DNA from: an uncultured Prevotellaceae bacterium
GTDB taxonomy: Bacteria; Bacteroidota; Bacteroidia; Bacteroidales; Bacteroidaceae
NCBI GenBank assembly: GCA_902801375.1
Contig: CADCIB010000016.1
Coordinates: forward strand, 60,274-124,273
DNA length: 64,000 nt
Direction: 5' to 3'
Below, piece after piece: positions 19,399 to 27,849 of the stretch. Every line of letters starts with the position of its first letter. Position 1 is the stretch's first letter. The translations under genes were made by a program, and so were the position numbers. A model generated the notes under the pieces. It was not told the origin of the DNA. It saw only the letters and a program-made list of their open reading frames with translations, and did no database searches.

Positions 19399-20592
19399 TT
19401 AGTGTTTCGGACGGTTCCGCCGTCCGAAATCGCCCAAAAGGCCCACCATAATCCGTGCGGTCTCCTCGGGTGCCCGCCGGTCGCCTAAAGCCTGCCGCAC
19501 TCGGTGGTAGCCCTCAAGCATACGCTGCCGGCCTTCCGTCCCAGGTGCGATGCGGCTCAGCTCTTCACGGATATTCCCCACCGAGAAGCGGTCGGCCATG
19601 AGTTCCGGCACCACCTCCTCGTCGGCAATAAGGTTCACCAGCGAGATATACTTACATTGGATGATATGGTTGAAGGCAAAGCGGATAAGCCGAGGCACGG
19701 GTGTCTTGTAGCACACCACCTGCGGCACGCCGAAGAGAGCCGTCTCCAGCGTGGCCGTGCCGCTGGTCACCACAGCCATCGTGGCTTCGCTCAGCAGTTC
19801 GTAGGTCTTTCCGAAAACGATACGCACCTCATAGCCCTTCAAGAATTGCTCGTAATATGCCTCCTCAATGCCTGGTGCCCCAGCCACAACAATGTCGTAA
19901 CCACTATACCCCTCCGTGGCTTTCAGCATCGCCGGCAGGTTGTCCTTAATCTCTTGGCGACGCGAACCAGCCAGCAAGGCTATGATTCTTCGGGGAGTGG
20001 GAAGCGACGATTGCTGAACCCTCTGATCATTCTCGCTCCTCGATCCCCGCTCCTCACTCCTCGAAGCAAGGAACTCCCTCACCTCATCAGCAGTGGGATT
20101 GCCCACATAATGAATGGGATAATGGTGCTTCTTCTCGAAGAAGTCCACCTCGAAGGGCAGGATGGAAAACAATTCATCCACATAGCGGCGGATGCTCTTG
20201 ATGCGCCACTCCTTCCATGCCCAAATCTTTGGTGAGATGTAATAGTAGACTCGAGGAGCAGGGAGCTCTTCGCTCCTCGACAACTCCTTTGCCACCCTCA
20301 GGTTAAACCCTGGATAGTCCACCAGAATCACCACGTCGGGCTGCCACTGGCGGATGTCGGCGACACATTCCTTCTGCGCCTTCAGGATGGTGGGCAGATG
20401 CATCAGCACAGGTATGAAACCCATATAGGCCAGTTCGCGATAATGCCTGACCAGTGTCCCTCCTTCGGCAGCCATCAAGTCGCCCCCGAAGAAGCGGAAC
20501 TCCGCCTCTGGGTCTTCCTTCTTCAGCGACCGCATCAGATGGGAGGCATGCAGGTCGCCACTGGCTTCACCGACTATCAGGTAGTATTTCAT
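19399..20592 (-). CDS. lpxB: Lipid-A-disaccharide synthase
   Basis: This 397-residue enzyme joins UDP-diacylglucosamine and lipid X to make the disaccharide core of lipid A. Family landmarks are GEASGDLHASHLMRSLK at the start, FFGGDLMAAEGG, VDYPGFNLRVAKE, YYYISPKIWAWKEWR and LLAGSRRQEIKDNLP. Two low-complexity inserts (SRSEELPAP and SRSEERGSRSEN) sit at positions where other LpxB proteins vary. They are coded by GAGGAGC-type repeats, so repeat DNA seems to have entered the gene. The gene follows surE by 12 nt, probably as one transcript. Its last codons form a strong hairpin (19405-19429). Confidence 0.95.
   Translation of the reverse strand: MKYYLIVGEASGDLHASHLMRSLKKEDPEAEFRFFGGDLMAAEGGTLVRHYRELAYMGFIPVLMHLPTILKAQKECVADIRQWQPDVVILVDYPGFNLRVAKELSRSEELPAPRVYYYISPKIWAWKEWRIKSIRRYVDELFSILPFEVDFFEKKHHYPIHYVGNPTADEVREFLASRSEERGSRSENDQRVQQSSLPTPRRIIALLAGSRRQEIKDNLPAMLKATEGYSGYDIVVAGAPGIEEAYYEQFLKGYEVRIVFGKTYELLSEATMAVVTSGTATLETALFGVPQVVCYKTPVPRLIRFAFNHIIQCKYISLVNLIADEEVVPELMADRFSVGNIREELSRIAPGTEGRQRMLEGYHRVRQALGDRRAPEETARIMVGLLGDFGRRNRPKH
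20251..20280. repeat. Inverted repeat inside lpxB
   Basis: TCGAGGAGC and GCTCCTCGA are perfect 9-bp arms around a 12-nt spacer. A related run of GCTCCTCGA-like units lies at about 20031-20063 in the same gene. Both correspond to the two serine/arginine/glutamate-rich inserts of the protein. Confidence 0.6.
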
Positions 20593-20604
20593 TCGGCTGA
20601 AGAG

Positions 20605-21387
20605 TTAGCTATTCTTTGGTTCATTGAACCATCCGTTCATCTGTTCCAACATTTCATACGAGGTGACGTCCATCCGTGTGGGCGTGATGGCGATGTAGCC
20701 ATGAGCCAGCGCCCAGTTGTCGGTGGTATCGTCGTCGGGCTCATCGTTGCTGTATTCGCCCACCATCCAGTAGTAGTCGTAGCCGCGCGGATGATGGCAT
20801 TTCACCACCTCCTTGCCCCAGCTTCCATAGGCCATCCGGCAGACGCGCACGCCCTTCACCTCATCCACCAACGGGTAGTTCACGTTCAGGCACACGCCAC
20901 GCGGCAGTCCCTCCTGTAGCACACGAGCCGTCACCTTCCGCACGATGTCGCGCATAGGTTCAAAGTCGGCATCGGCACGAAAGTCGCAGAGCGAGAAAGC
21001 CACCGAGGGGATGTATTTCATGCATCCTTCCATCACCACGCCCATCGTGCCGCTGTAGTGGGTGTTCACCGAAGCATTGTCGCCGTGGTTGATGCCGCCC
21101 ACAATCATGTCGGGCCGACGCGGACAGATGCAATGCAGGGCCATCTTCACGCAGTCCACCGGCGTGCCATTGCACCACCACACCTGCAAGCCCTCTTCTT
21201 CACAGACTTTTTCCAAGCGCAGCGGTTTCGTGGCCGAGAACGCGCAGGCAAAGCCAGAACGGCCGGCGTCGGGGGCACACACAATGAGGTCAGCCATGTC
21301 GCGAAGCATGTCGATAAGGCAGTTAATGCCTTTCGCCTGATAGCCGTCATCGTTGGCTATCAGTATCAGGGGTCTTTTCTCTTTCAT
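20605..21387 (-). CDS. surE: 5'/3'-nucleotidase SurE
   Basis: Starting at MKEKRPLILIANDDG gives 260 residues, the normal SurE length. The longer open frame up to 21636 runs across the promoter and inverted repeats and is not supported. The metal-binding NDDG near the N-terminus, then APDAGRSGF, GTPVDCVKMAL and GGINHGDNASVNTHYSGT, are the SurE signatures. SurE dephosphorylates nucleoside 5'- and 3'-monophosphates and helps survival in stationary phase. It is upstream of and probably co-transcribed with lpxB, an arrangement common in Bacteroidetes. Confidence 0.95.
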   Translation of the reverse strand: MKEKRPLILIANDDGYQAKGINCLIDMLRDMADLIVCAPDAGRSGFACAFSATKPLRLEKVCEEEGLQVWWCNGTPVDCVKMALHCICPRRPDMIVGGINHGDNASVNTHYSGTMGVVMEGCMKYIPSVAFSLCDFRADADFEPMRDIVRKVTARVLQEGLPRGVCLNVNYPLVDEVKGVRVCRMAYGSWGKEVVKCHHPRGYDYYWMVGEYSNDEPDDDTTDNWALAHGYIAITPTRMDVTSYEMLEQMNGWFNEPKNS

Positions 21388-21392
21388 GGCCG

Positions 21393-21423
21393 CAAAGGTA
21401 CGAATAAATGTAAGAAACACAAA
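21393..21423 (-). promoter_or_regulatory. Near-consensus surE promoter
   Basis: Read on the minus strand, TTTG at 21420-21423 is followed after 19 nt by TACCTTTG at 21400-21393. This is an exact match to the Bacteroidetes -33/-7 consensus and spacing. The -7 box ends only 5 nt before the surE ATG, so the transcript should start at or almost at the start codon. Confidence 0.75.
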
Positions 21424-21424
21424 G

Positions 21425-21440
21425 GAAAAGTCGACTTTTC
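21425..21440. promoter_or_regulatory. 16-bp palindrome next to the surE promoter
   Basis: GAAAAGTCGACTTTTC is a perfect 16-bp palindrome immediately upstream of the -33 box. This is where an activator or repressor dimer could bind. The protein is unknown. Confidence 0.45.
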
Positions 21441-21516
21441 TTTTGCATTTCCGGCTTTCCCACAGACAATGAAAGAACGTCTTGACAAATGCGTGGCCGC
21501 GATAAGATGTCTGTTT

Positions 21517-21555
21517 GTTGTTGGAGCCGCCTATATATATAGCGGCTCCAACAAC
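21517..21555. repeat. 14-bp perfect inverted repeat
   Basis: GTTGTTGGAGCCGC (21517-21530) and GCGGCTCCAACAAC (21542-21555) surround an 11-nt loop of alternating T and A. The stem extends a few more bases with one wobble. It lies in the 464-nt gap between surE and the WYL gene, which otherwise holds only the promoters described. There is no T-run on either side, so it is not an obvious terminator. Confidence 0.7.
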
Positions 21556-21823
21556 GAACGGGAATCGCCCGCCAACACATAATGCGAACGACCCTGAGAG
21601 ACTATCTCCGGCAAGCATGGAGACTGTCTCCGACACGCTCTCACCACATCTGAGACACCCACTCAGATCATTTTCAACCCATGTTAACCGTATCTTTATA
21701 TTTGGTTACAAAGGTGGCGTAAAGGCACGAATAATACAACTAAGTGAGCAAAGAATTAGCAGAAACAAACTTAAATAATGTGTAAATACGAACCAACTTG
21801 TGATGAGTTTCAAGAAAAAAGTG

Positions 21824-21831
21824 TATATTTG
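21824..21831 (+). promoter_or_regulatory. -7 element of the WYL regulator gene
   Basis: TATATTTG matches TAnnTTTG and lies 21 nt before the start codon at 21852. No well-spaced -33 box is seen. Confidence 0.5.
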
Positions 21832-21851
21832 CAATCCAAGATACACAAAAC

Positions 21852-22763
21852 ATGAAAACATATACGAAGTTCAAGGAATACACCTGGCTGGTGAACACGA
21901 TCCATCAAGCCGGCAGGATTACGCTGGCCGAGATAAACAGGCGGTGGCTACTGACGGAGATGAGCGAAGGGGTGGAAATAGCCCGCTCCACGTTCTTTCG
22001 CCACAAGTGCGCCATCGAGGACATCTTCGGCATATACATCGAATGCGACAAGAAGAACGGCAACAAGTATTACATCGGCAATGAACACGTGCTGCGCGAA
22101 GACACCGTACAGAACTGGATGCTCTCGACGCTGAGCGTGGGCAACATGGTGAGCGAAAGCCAAAGCCTGCACCAGCGCATCCTCTTGGAGCATGTGCCTT
22201 CTGGCGGTGAGAGACTCCGAAAGGTCATCAAGGCCATGAAGGAAAACTGCCAGCTACACATCACCTACCGACGCTACTCGGCCTCGGCCAGCAAGGACTT
22301 CACGATAGACCCTTACTGCATGAAACTGTTCCGGCAGCGATGGTATTTGTTGGGGAGACTGACCAACGGCTATCTGTCGACTTTCTCCTTGGACCGCGTG
22401 GAGGACATCAAACAACTCGACTCTAAGTTCATCGTTCCTGATGATTTCGACGGGGCAGCCTACTTCCAAGACAGCTTCGGCATGCTGACCGACGACAAGA
22501 TGGCGGTGGAGCGCATCGTGCTGAGGGCATACGGCTACGAGCCATACTATCTGCGCGACCTGCCCTTGCATCACAGCCAGCGCGAAATCAACGCAACCGA
22601 GGAGTATTCCGACTTTGAGCTCCACCTGAAACCCACCTCCGACTTCAAGGCCCAACTGCTCTCGCGCGGAGAATGGATAGAGGTCCTGAAGCCCCAGTCC
22701 TTGGCCGATGAACTGGTGGAATGGCACCAAAAGGCCATCGAACGCTACAAAAAACGAAAATAA
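21852..22763 (+). CDS. WYL-domain transcriptional regulator
   Basis: This 303-residue protein begins with a helix-turn-helix-like segment (residues 5-70, INRRWLLTEMSEGVEIARSTFFRHK). Residues about 125-210 form a WYL domain (ITYRRYSASASKDFTIDPYC ... RQRWYLLGR). A C-terminal WCX-like extension follows (HLKPTSDFKAQLLSRGEWIEVLKP). WYL proteins are ligand-responsive regulators, frequently attached to stress or phage-defence genes. It has its own promoter, and a second promoter just after it drives the 68-residue gene. The most likely targets are itself and the next two genes. Confidence 0.88.
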   Translation: MKTYTKFKEYTWLVNTIHQAGRITLAEINRRWLLTEMSEGVEIARSTFFRHKCAIEDIFGIYIECDKKNGNKYYIGNEHVLREDTVQNWMLSTLSVGNMVSESQSLHQRILLEHVPSGGERLRKVIKAMKENCQLHITYRRYSASASKDFTIDPYCMKLFRQRWYLLGRLTNGYLSTFSLDRVEDIKQLDSKFIVPDDFDGAAYFQDSFGMLTDDKMAVERIVLRAYGYEPYYLRDLPLHHSQREINATEEYSDFELHLKPTSDFKAQLLSRGEWIEVLKPQSLADELVEWHQKAIERYKKRK

Positions 22764-22799
22764 TCCGTGACTGTTCCACGTTCTGAAACACTCCATACT

Positions 22800-22807
22800 T
22801 AACTTTG
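22800..22807 (+). promoter_or_regulatory. -7 element before the small CxxC gene
   Basis: TAACTTTG matches TAnnTTTG and lies 36 nt after the WYL gene and 46 nt before the next ATG. It supports the small gene at 22854 as a real, separately started transcript that could also cover the ADP-ribosylglycohydrolase gene. Confidence 0.5.
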
Positions 22808-22853
22808 CAAAAAAATGTGAGACCCGAATGTTTAACTAAAAAAGAACGTAACT

Positions 22854-23060
22854 ATGGTTGCAAAGAAAATGTACAGTATGGACAATCTGATAGACCTTGG
22901 AATGACCCGTCTGTTCCAATTGGCAGAGTATGTATGCAGCAGGTGCGGTTTTGAAGAGGCTAAACCTGTAGAACCGAAAGCAGAGAAAGTTGAGTCGAAG
23001 GGCCCGACCATCCGTTTTTCCAAAGAAGAGAAGATGGTGGAGGGAGACTTGTTTAAGTGA
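22854..23060 (+). CDS. Small hypothetical protein with CxxC
   Basis: A 68-residue protein I do not recognise. The first half (residues 8-30) is amphipathic and contains YVCSRCGFEE, a single CxxC that could bind metal or form a disulfide, perhaps in a dimer. The second half is lysine/glutamate-rich and probably flexible. A promoter lies just upstream and the ADP-ribosylglycohydrolase gene begins 83 nt downstream, so the two are probably co-transcribed. Length alone does not prove that it is coding; the promoter and spacing support it. Confidence 0.55.
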   Translation: MVAKKMYSMDNLIDLGMTRLFQLAEYVCSRCGFEEAKPVEPKAEKVESKGPTIRFSKEEKMVEGDLFK

Positions 23061-23143
23061 TATGATTTGGCTGAAGTGTTCAACGGATGTGGTTCATGCA
23101 GAAGAAACGAAGTATCGTAGAAACAATCATGTAAAAAACCAAA

Positions 23144-24391
23144 ATGATGACGAAAGACAATGATCGTACACGACTTGACCTCGTCCGTGGGTCATTGATT
23201 GGAGGAGCCGCAGGCGATGCGCTGGGCTATCCTGTGGAGTTTATGCAGTATGGTGAGATCGTGAGAAGATTTGGACCGAAGGGTATCACCAGCTATGTGC
23301 TCAACAAGGGCGTGGCAATGATCAGCGACGACACGCAGATGACGCTCTTCACCGCCAACGGAATGCTGTTGGGCCTGACACGTGGATTCATGAAAGGCGT
23401 AGGCAACGCGCCAGAGTTCTATGTGGAATATGCCTATCAGGACTGGTTCGACACCCAGATGAAATCGTATGAACGCGTCATGAGCGACGACAAGGCTTCC
23501 GACACCGGTCGCCACTCGTGGCTCGGCAACTTGCCTGAGCTCTACGCCCGCCGCGCTCCAGGCAACACCTGTCTGTCGGCCATCAGCGAGATAAAAATGA
23601 AAAAGACACCCCGGAACGACAGCAAAGGCTGCGGCGGCGTGATGCGGGTGGCTCCCTACGGACTGTACTGTGCCTGTCATAGTGTGCTTTGTTCCATCAA
23701 GGAAATAGATGTGGCGGGGGGGGAGATAGCGCGACTTACTCACAAACACCCCTTAGGCTGGATGCCTGCCATCGTGCTGACGCATATCCTCTACCGCTTG
23801 GTGAGCAACGTTCCTTTGGCCGGCTTGGACAAGACGGCCGCCCGACAAGCCTTTGCCGCCATCGTTAATGAAGCTTTACTGTTGCTGCCCAAACTCAAAG
23901 TCCTGAACGAAGTGTCGGAACTGACATGGGAAAGAGAAGAAACGCTTGGCGAGGTATTCCACAATGCCGTGGAGCGACTGCGCGAACTGGTGGAGCGCGC
24001 CCTGGCCTTGGCAGCTAACGAACTGAGCGATGTGGAGAATATCTGTCGCCTTGGCGAGGGATGGGTTGGCGAAGAGGCGCTGGCCATAGCCATCTATGCC
24101 ACAGCCCGCCATATCGACAGTTTCGAAGACGCGCTCGTTGCCGCCGTCAACCACAGCGGCGACAGCGATTCCACAGGTGCCGTCGCGGGCAACATCATCG
24201 GAGCCATCGTCGGCTACGACGCCATTCCAGCCAAGTTCAAGCAGCGCTTGGAGCTTCATGACGTCATCCTCGCCATCGCCGACGACCTCCACCAGGGATG
24301 CATCATCAGCGAGTACGACCGCATGGAAACGCCAGAGAAGAAGCAGTGGTATGAGCGTTACTGCAAGATGAGACCTTCCGGCATCAATTAG
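23144..24391 (+). CDS. ADP-ribosylglycohydrolase family protein
   Basis: A 415-residue protein of the DraG/ARH fold, which removes ADP-ribose from proteins or other molecules. Family landmarks are GGAAGDALGYPVEF at residues 19-32, the metal-ligand motif ISDDTQMTLF and, near the C-terminus, NHSGDSDSTGAVAGNIIGA. Together these acidic residues bind two magnesium ions in known relatives. The protein is somewhat longer than DraG (about 300 residues) because of a middle segment of about 100 residues. The WYL regulator upstream suggests conditional expression. No ADP-ribosyltransferase partner is present in the window. Confidence 0.9.
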   Translation: MMTKDNDRTRLDLVRGSLIGGAAGDALGYPVEFMQYGEIVRRFGPKGITSYVLNKGVAMISDDTQMTLFTANGMLLGLTRGFMKGVGNAPEFYVEYAYQDWFDTQMKSYERVMSDDKASDTGRHSWLGNLPELYARRAPGNTCLSAISEIKMKKTPRNDSKGCGGVMRVAPYGLYCACHSVLCSIKEIDVAGGEIARLTHKHPLGWMPAIVLTHILYRLVSNVPLAGLDKTAARQAFAAIVNEALLLLPKLKVLNEVSELTWEREETLGEVFHNAVERLRELVERALALAANELSDVENICRLGEGWVGEEALAIAIYATARHIDSFEDALVAAVNHSGDSDSTGAVAGNIIGAIVGYDAIPAKFKQRLELHDVILAIADDLHQGCIISEYDRMETPEKKQWYERYCKMRPSGIN

Positions 24392-24526
24392 TTGTTTATG
24401 TCGACGCGGAAGAAATACAGGAAGCCCGCACTCGTCCAAGGTTCCTTGAACGGTGTGGGCCTGCATGAAATACTTACGTCTCTAATAATTTGCTAACACA
24501 TGTAAGTCTTCTGCTCGAATAAAAAA

Positions 24527-24552
24527 AGCCACCACCGCAAAGGGTGATGGCT
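24527..24552 (-). terminator. Terminator of the S10-spc-alpha operon
   Basis: On the minus strand AGCCATCACC, a 6-nt loop and GGTGGTGGCT form a 10-bp stem with one G-U pair. It is followed by seven T residues. It lies 25 nt after the rplQ stop and is a classic intrinsic terminator. Confidence 0.85.
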
Positions 24553-24577
24553 CTTCGTTGATATGAAGTGAGTGGGG

Positions 24578-25051
24578 TTATTCAGCTGTCTCAGCCTGAA
24601 CTTCTGCTGCGGGAGCTTCGCCCTCAGCCTTCTTCTTACCACCACCGCGGCGGGTGCGCTTGGTGGCAGCCTTCGGCGTCTTGGCCATGTTCTCGTCGAA
24701 GTCGACAAGCTCGATGAATGCGATGGGGGCAGCGTCGCCCTTGCGGAAACCGAGCTTGATGATGCGGGTGTAGCCACCGGGGCGGTCGCCGATCTTCTCA
24801 GCCACTACGCCGAAGAGTTCCTTCAGCGCTTCCTTGTTCTGCAGATAGCGGAACACGACGCGGCGTGAGTTGGTGCTGTCGTCCTTTGCGCGGGTGAGCA
24901 GCGGCTCGACGTACTTCTTGAGTGCCTTGGCCTTAGCCAGAGTCGTAGTGATTCTTTTGTGCATGATCAGCGAAATGGCCATGTTGGCAAGCATGGCGTC
25001 GCGATGCGATGCAGTACGGCTCAGATGATTGAATTTCTTATTGTGTCTCAT
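24578..25051 (-). CDS. rplQ: 50S ribosomal protein L17
   Basis: A 157-residue L17 with the conserved start [21 protein letters not shown] and the ITTTLAKAK and RPGGYTRI motifs. The last 35 residues are an alanine/glutamate-rich tail longer than in E. coli, common in Bacteroidetes. It is the last gene of the operon, 8 nt after rpoA. Confidence 0.97.
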   Translation of the reverse strand: MRHNKKFNHLSRTASHRDAMLANMAISLIMHKRITTTLAKAKALKKYVEPLLTRAKDDSTNSRRVVFRYLQNKEALKELFGVVAEKIGDRPGGYTRIIKLGFRKGDAAPIAFIELVDFDENMAKTPKAATKRTRRGGGKKKAEGEAPAAEVQAETAE

Positions 25052-25059
25052 TTTTGTTC

Positions 25060-25945
25060 TTAATCTTTATCTAATTTGTACTTTGCAATGTCGGTTCCAA
25101 ACGACAGATTCAGACTCTCGAGCAAATCATCAAGCTCTGAAAGCGATTTCTTACCGAAGTTGCGGAACTTCAGGAGGTCGGTCTTGTTGTACTGGCACTT
25201 CCTCGTCGAACTCCTGGTTGCCCTCCACATCGTTGTTCTCCAGTGTGATCTTCTCGTCGGAGAAGAGCATGAAGTGGTGGATGAGGATCTTGGCAGCCTC
25301 CTTGAGTGCATCCTTCGGGTGAATGGAACCATCCGTCGTCACTTCGAGGACGAGCTTGTCGTAGTCGGTCTTCTGCTCGACGCGATAGGGCTCGACAGCA
25401 TACTTGACGTTACGGATAGGGGTGTAAATAGAATCGATTGGAATAACGTTGACATCGGTGCAGTATTCACGGTTCTCGTCGGCTGTGACATAGCCACGGC
25501 CTTTGTTGATCGTGATGTCCAACTGCATGGATGCTTTTGCATCTAAATGACAAATCACCAAATCTGGGTTTAACACTTCAAATCCAGTCAGATACTTGCT
25601 GATATCACCTGCCGTGAACTCGGTAGAATTCTCTACAATGATACTCACTTTTTCGTTCTCGAATTCTTCTACTACTTGTCTGAAACGCACACGCTTCAGG
25701 TTCAGGATAATGTTGGTGACATCTTCCTTCACACCCGGTACGGAGGAGAACTCGTGCTCAACACCGCCAATCTTGATGGTGTTGATGGCGAAACCCTCGA
25801 GGGAGGAAAGCAGAATGCGGCGCAGGGCGTTACCGATGGTGACACCGAACCCAGGCTCCAGCGGACGGAATTCGAACTTGCCGAATTTGTCGTTGGCCTC
25901 CAACATTACTACTTTATCAGGTTTTTGAAATGCTAATATCGCCAT
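25060..25945 (-). pseudogene. rpoA: RNA polymerase alpha subunit, interrupted by deletion
   Basis: The frame from 25945 encodes a normal alpha N-terminal domain (residues 1 to about 245, [19 protein letters not shown] ... NEEFDEEV-like end). It then abruptly shifts. The conserved C-terminal piece [19 protein letters not shown] ... [13 protein letters not shown] is in another frame, ending at 25060. Compared with Bacteroides rpoA, about 36 codons (roughly 107 nt) that should encode [20 protein letters not shown] and the next residues are missing at about 25194/25195. This removes the first part of the alpha C-terminal domain and breaks the frame. As alpha is essential, a sequence or assembly error is likely, but a real lesion cannot be excluded. 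Confidence 0.85.
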
Positions 25946-25957
25946 TAATTTAATGAT

Positions 25958-26563
25958 TTATTTAGAGTACAACTCAACGATTAACTGTTCCTTAATATTC
26001 TCAGGGATATCGGCACGCTCGGGTTTGTGGAGGAACTTACCACTCTTGGTGGTCTCGTCCCACTCAATCCACGGATACTTGCTGTGGTTGAATCCAGCAA
26101 GTGCTGCCTCGATGACCTCAAGCGACTTAGACTTCTCGCGTACTCCTACTACCTGGCCGGGCTTCACGGCGTATGAAGGCACGTGCACCACCTGACCATC
26201 CACGACGATATGCTTGTGGCCTACCAACTGGCGGGCAGCAGCACGTGTGGGAGCAATACCAAGACGGAACACCACATTGTCGAGACGACTCTCCAGGTTC
26301 TGCAGGAGAACCTCACCGGTGATACCTTCAGCCTTGGCTGCCTTTTCGAACATATTGCGGAACTGGCGCTCGAGCACACCATAGGTGTACTTTGCTTTTT
26401 GCTTCTCTGCCAACATGACTGCATACTCAGACATCTTGCGACGACGGTTGTTGCCATGCTGTCCCGGGGGGAAGTTCCTACGGGACAAAACTTTGTCGGC
26501 ACCGAAGATGGGTTCTCCAAATCGGCGCGCAATTTTTGATTTCGGACCTATGTATCTTGCCAT
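25958..26563 (-). CDS. rpsD: 30S ribosomal protein S4
   Basis: A 201-residue S4. The N-terminal part ([20 protein letters not shown]) lacks the zinc cysteines of some homologues. The S4 RNA-binding domain follows at about residues 91-155 ([20 protein letters not shown]). S4 nucleates 30S assembly. It lies between rpsK and rpoA as in other Bacteroidetes. Confidence 0.97.
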   Translation of the reverse strand: MARYIGPKSKIARRFGEPIFGADKVLSRRNFPPGQHGNNRRRKMSEYAVMLAEKQKAKYTYGVLERQFRNMFEKAAKAEGITGEVLLQNLESRLDNVVFRLGIAPTRAAARQLVGHKHIVVDGQVVHVPSYAVKPGQVVGVREKSKSLEVIEAALAGFNHSKYPWIEWDETTKSGKFLHKPERADIPENIKEQLIVELYSK

Positions 26564-26590
26564 AATAAATGATATTGTTTCTTTTGGTGA

Positions 26591-26977
26591 TTATACGCGG
26601 CGACGCTTCGGAGGACGACAGCCGTTGTGGGGCAGCGGAGTGACGTCGATGATTTCGGTCACTTCGATACCTGCTCCGTGGATGGCGCGGATGGCGCTCT
26701 CGCGTCCGTTACCGGGACCCTTCACGTAAGCTTTTACTTTGCGGAGACCGAGATCGTAAGCAATCTTAGCGCAATCCTCGGCTGCCATCTGTGCAGCGTA
26801 CGGAGTGTTCTTCTTCGATCCGCGGAAACCCATCTTACCGGCCGACGACCAGGAAATGACCTGACCTTCGCTGTTTGCCAAAGACACAATGATGTTGTTG
26901 AAAGAACTGTGTACATGCAGCTGTCCCAGTGCATCTACCTTGACGTTTCTTTTCTTAGCGACTGTTTTCTTTGCCAT
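26591..26977 (-). CDS. rpsK: 30S ribosomal protein S11
   Basis: A 128-residue S11 with the conserved [31 protein letters not shown] and the end [15 protein letters not shown]. It forms part of the 30S platform at the mRNA exit. Gap to rpsM is 36 nt. Confidence 0.97.
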   Translation of the reverse strand: MAKKTVAKKRNVKVDALGQLHVHSSFNNIIVSLANSEGQVISWSSAGKMGFRGSKKNTPYAAQMAAEDCAKIAYDLGLRKVKAYVKGPGNGRESAIRAIHGAGIEVTEIIDVTPLPHNGCRPPKRRRV

Positions 26978-27013
26978 TTTCTTTTCAATTTTTTAATTTC
27001 TCAATTGTTAAAT

Positions 27014-27394
27014 TTACTTCGTGGCCTTCTTCTTGTTAGCAACAGTCTTCTTCTTTCCCTTACGGGTACGTGCATTGTTCTTGGTGCTCTGACCGCGAAC
27101 GGGAAGACCATTACGATGGCGCACTCCACGATAGCAACCAATGTCCATGAGGCGCTTGATGTTCATCTGGATCTCACTGCGGAGATCACCTTCTACTTTG
27201 AATTCAGCGCCGATGATTTCACGGATCTTAGCTGCCTGATCGTCGCTCCATTCGTTGACCTTCAGGTCGCGACTGACACCAGCTTTGTCCAATATCTTTG
27301 CTGAACTACTTCGACCTATACCGTAGATATAAGTCAATGCGATTTCGCCACGCTTGTTCTGGGGCAAATCTACTCCAACAATTCTTATTGCCAT
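27014..27394 (-). CDS. rpsM: 30S ribosomal protein S13
   Basis: A 126-residue S13 with [20 protein letters not shown] at the start and [20 protein letters not shown] near the end. It contacts the 50S head bridge. A -7 promoter element 58 nt upstream could start an additional transcript for rpsM-rpsK-rpsD-rpoA-rplQ. Confidence 0.97.
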   Translation of the reverse strand: MAIRIVGVDLPQNKRGEIALTYIYGIGRSSSAKILDKAGVSRDLKVNEWSDDQAAKIREIIGAEFKVEGDLRSEIQMNIKRLMDIGCYRGVRHRNGLPVRGQSTKNNARTRKGKKKTVANKKKATK

Positions 27395-27451
27395 TACTTG
27401 TTTTGAATTAAAAAAAATAACTAAAAATTAATCGTGCGATAAAAATGCGTG

Positions 27452-27459
27452 CAAAGGTA
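27452..27459 (-). promoter_or_regulatory. Internal promoter before rpsM
   Basis: TACCTTTG on the minus strand is a full match to TAnnTTTG. It lies in the 108-nt gap between rpmJ and rpsM, the largest gap in this part of the operon. The -33 region is weak. Confidence 0.5.
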
Positions 27460-27502
27460 AGAATATTTTTTTACTCCACCTATTTTTTTACGCATTTTTA
27501 AC

Positions 27503-27619
27503 TTAACCCTGACGTGTTTTGTACTTCGGGTTCTTCTTGTTAATCAAGAATAAACGACCTTTGCGACGTACGATTTTGCAGTCGGGTGTACGCTTTTTCA
27601 ATGATGCTCTTGTCTTCAT
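27503..27619 (-). CDS. rpmJ: 50S ribosomal protein L36
   Basis: A 38-residue protein read as [17 protein letters not shown] followed by [21 protein letters not shown]. It matches the L36 family and has a single cysteine (Cys14), so it lacks a zinc-binding CxxC/CxxxxH set. It lies between infA and rpsM, the usual position. Confidence 0.93.
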   Translation of the reverse strand: MKTRASLKKRTPDCKIVRRKGRLFLINKKNPKYKTRQG

Positions 27620-27627
27620 ATCAGTAA

Positions 27628-27846
27628 TTATTTGTATCTAAAAACGATTCTTCCTTTGGTCAGGTCGTAAGGACTCATCTCTACCTTTACCTTGTCTCCG
27701 GGCAATATCTTGATATAATGCATACGCATCTTTCCAGATATATGCGCGATGATCTGGACTCCATTTTCCAACTCTACACGGAACATGGCATTTGAGAGAC
27801 TCTCAAGAATAGTTCCGTCCTGTTCAATAGCTGACTGTTTTGCCAT
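27628..27846 (-). CDS. infA: Translation initiation factor IF-1
   Basis: A 72-residue S1-like OB-fold protein ([17 protein letters not shown] ... GRIVFRYK), the standard IF-1 length. It binds the 30S A site during initiation. Only 3 nt separate it from map and 8 nt from rpmJ, so it is in the same transcript. Confidence 0.97.
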   Translation of the reverse strand: MAKQSAIEQDGTILESLSNAMFRVELENGVQIIAHISGKMRMHYIKILPGDKVKVEMSPYDLTKGRIVFRYK

Positions 27847-27849
27847 AAA

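Noticed and set aside
19405-19429. Hairpin at the end of lpxB as a terminator
   Set aside because: The stem is strong but lies within coding sequence and has no T-run on either strand; its role is doubtful.
21387-21636. Longer N-terminus for SurE
   Set aside because: The extension would cross the exact -33/-7 promoter and inverted repeats, and homologues start at the NDDG-containing N-terminus.
24392-24520. Short frame after the ADP-ribosylglycohydrolase gene with a GxGLHE-like string similar to LpxC
   Set aside because: Only a few residues match and the frame is short, so it is probably chance.
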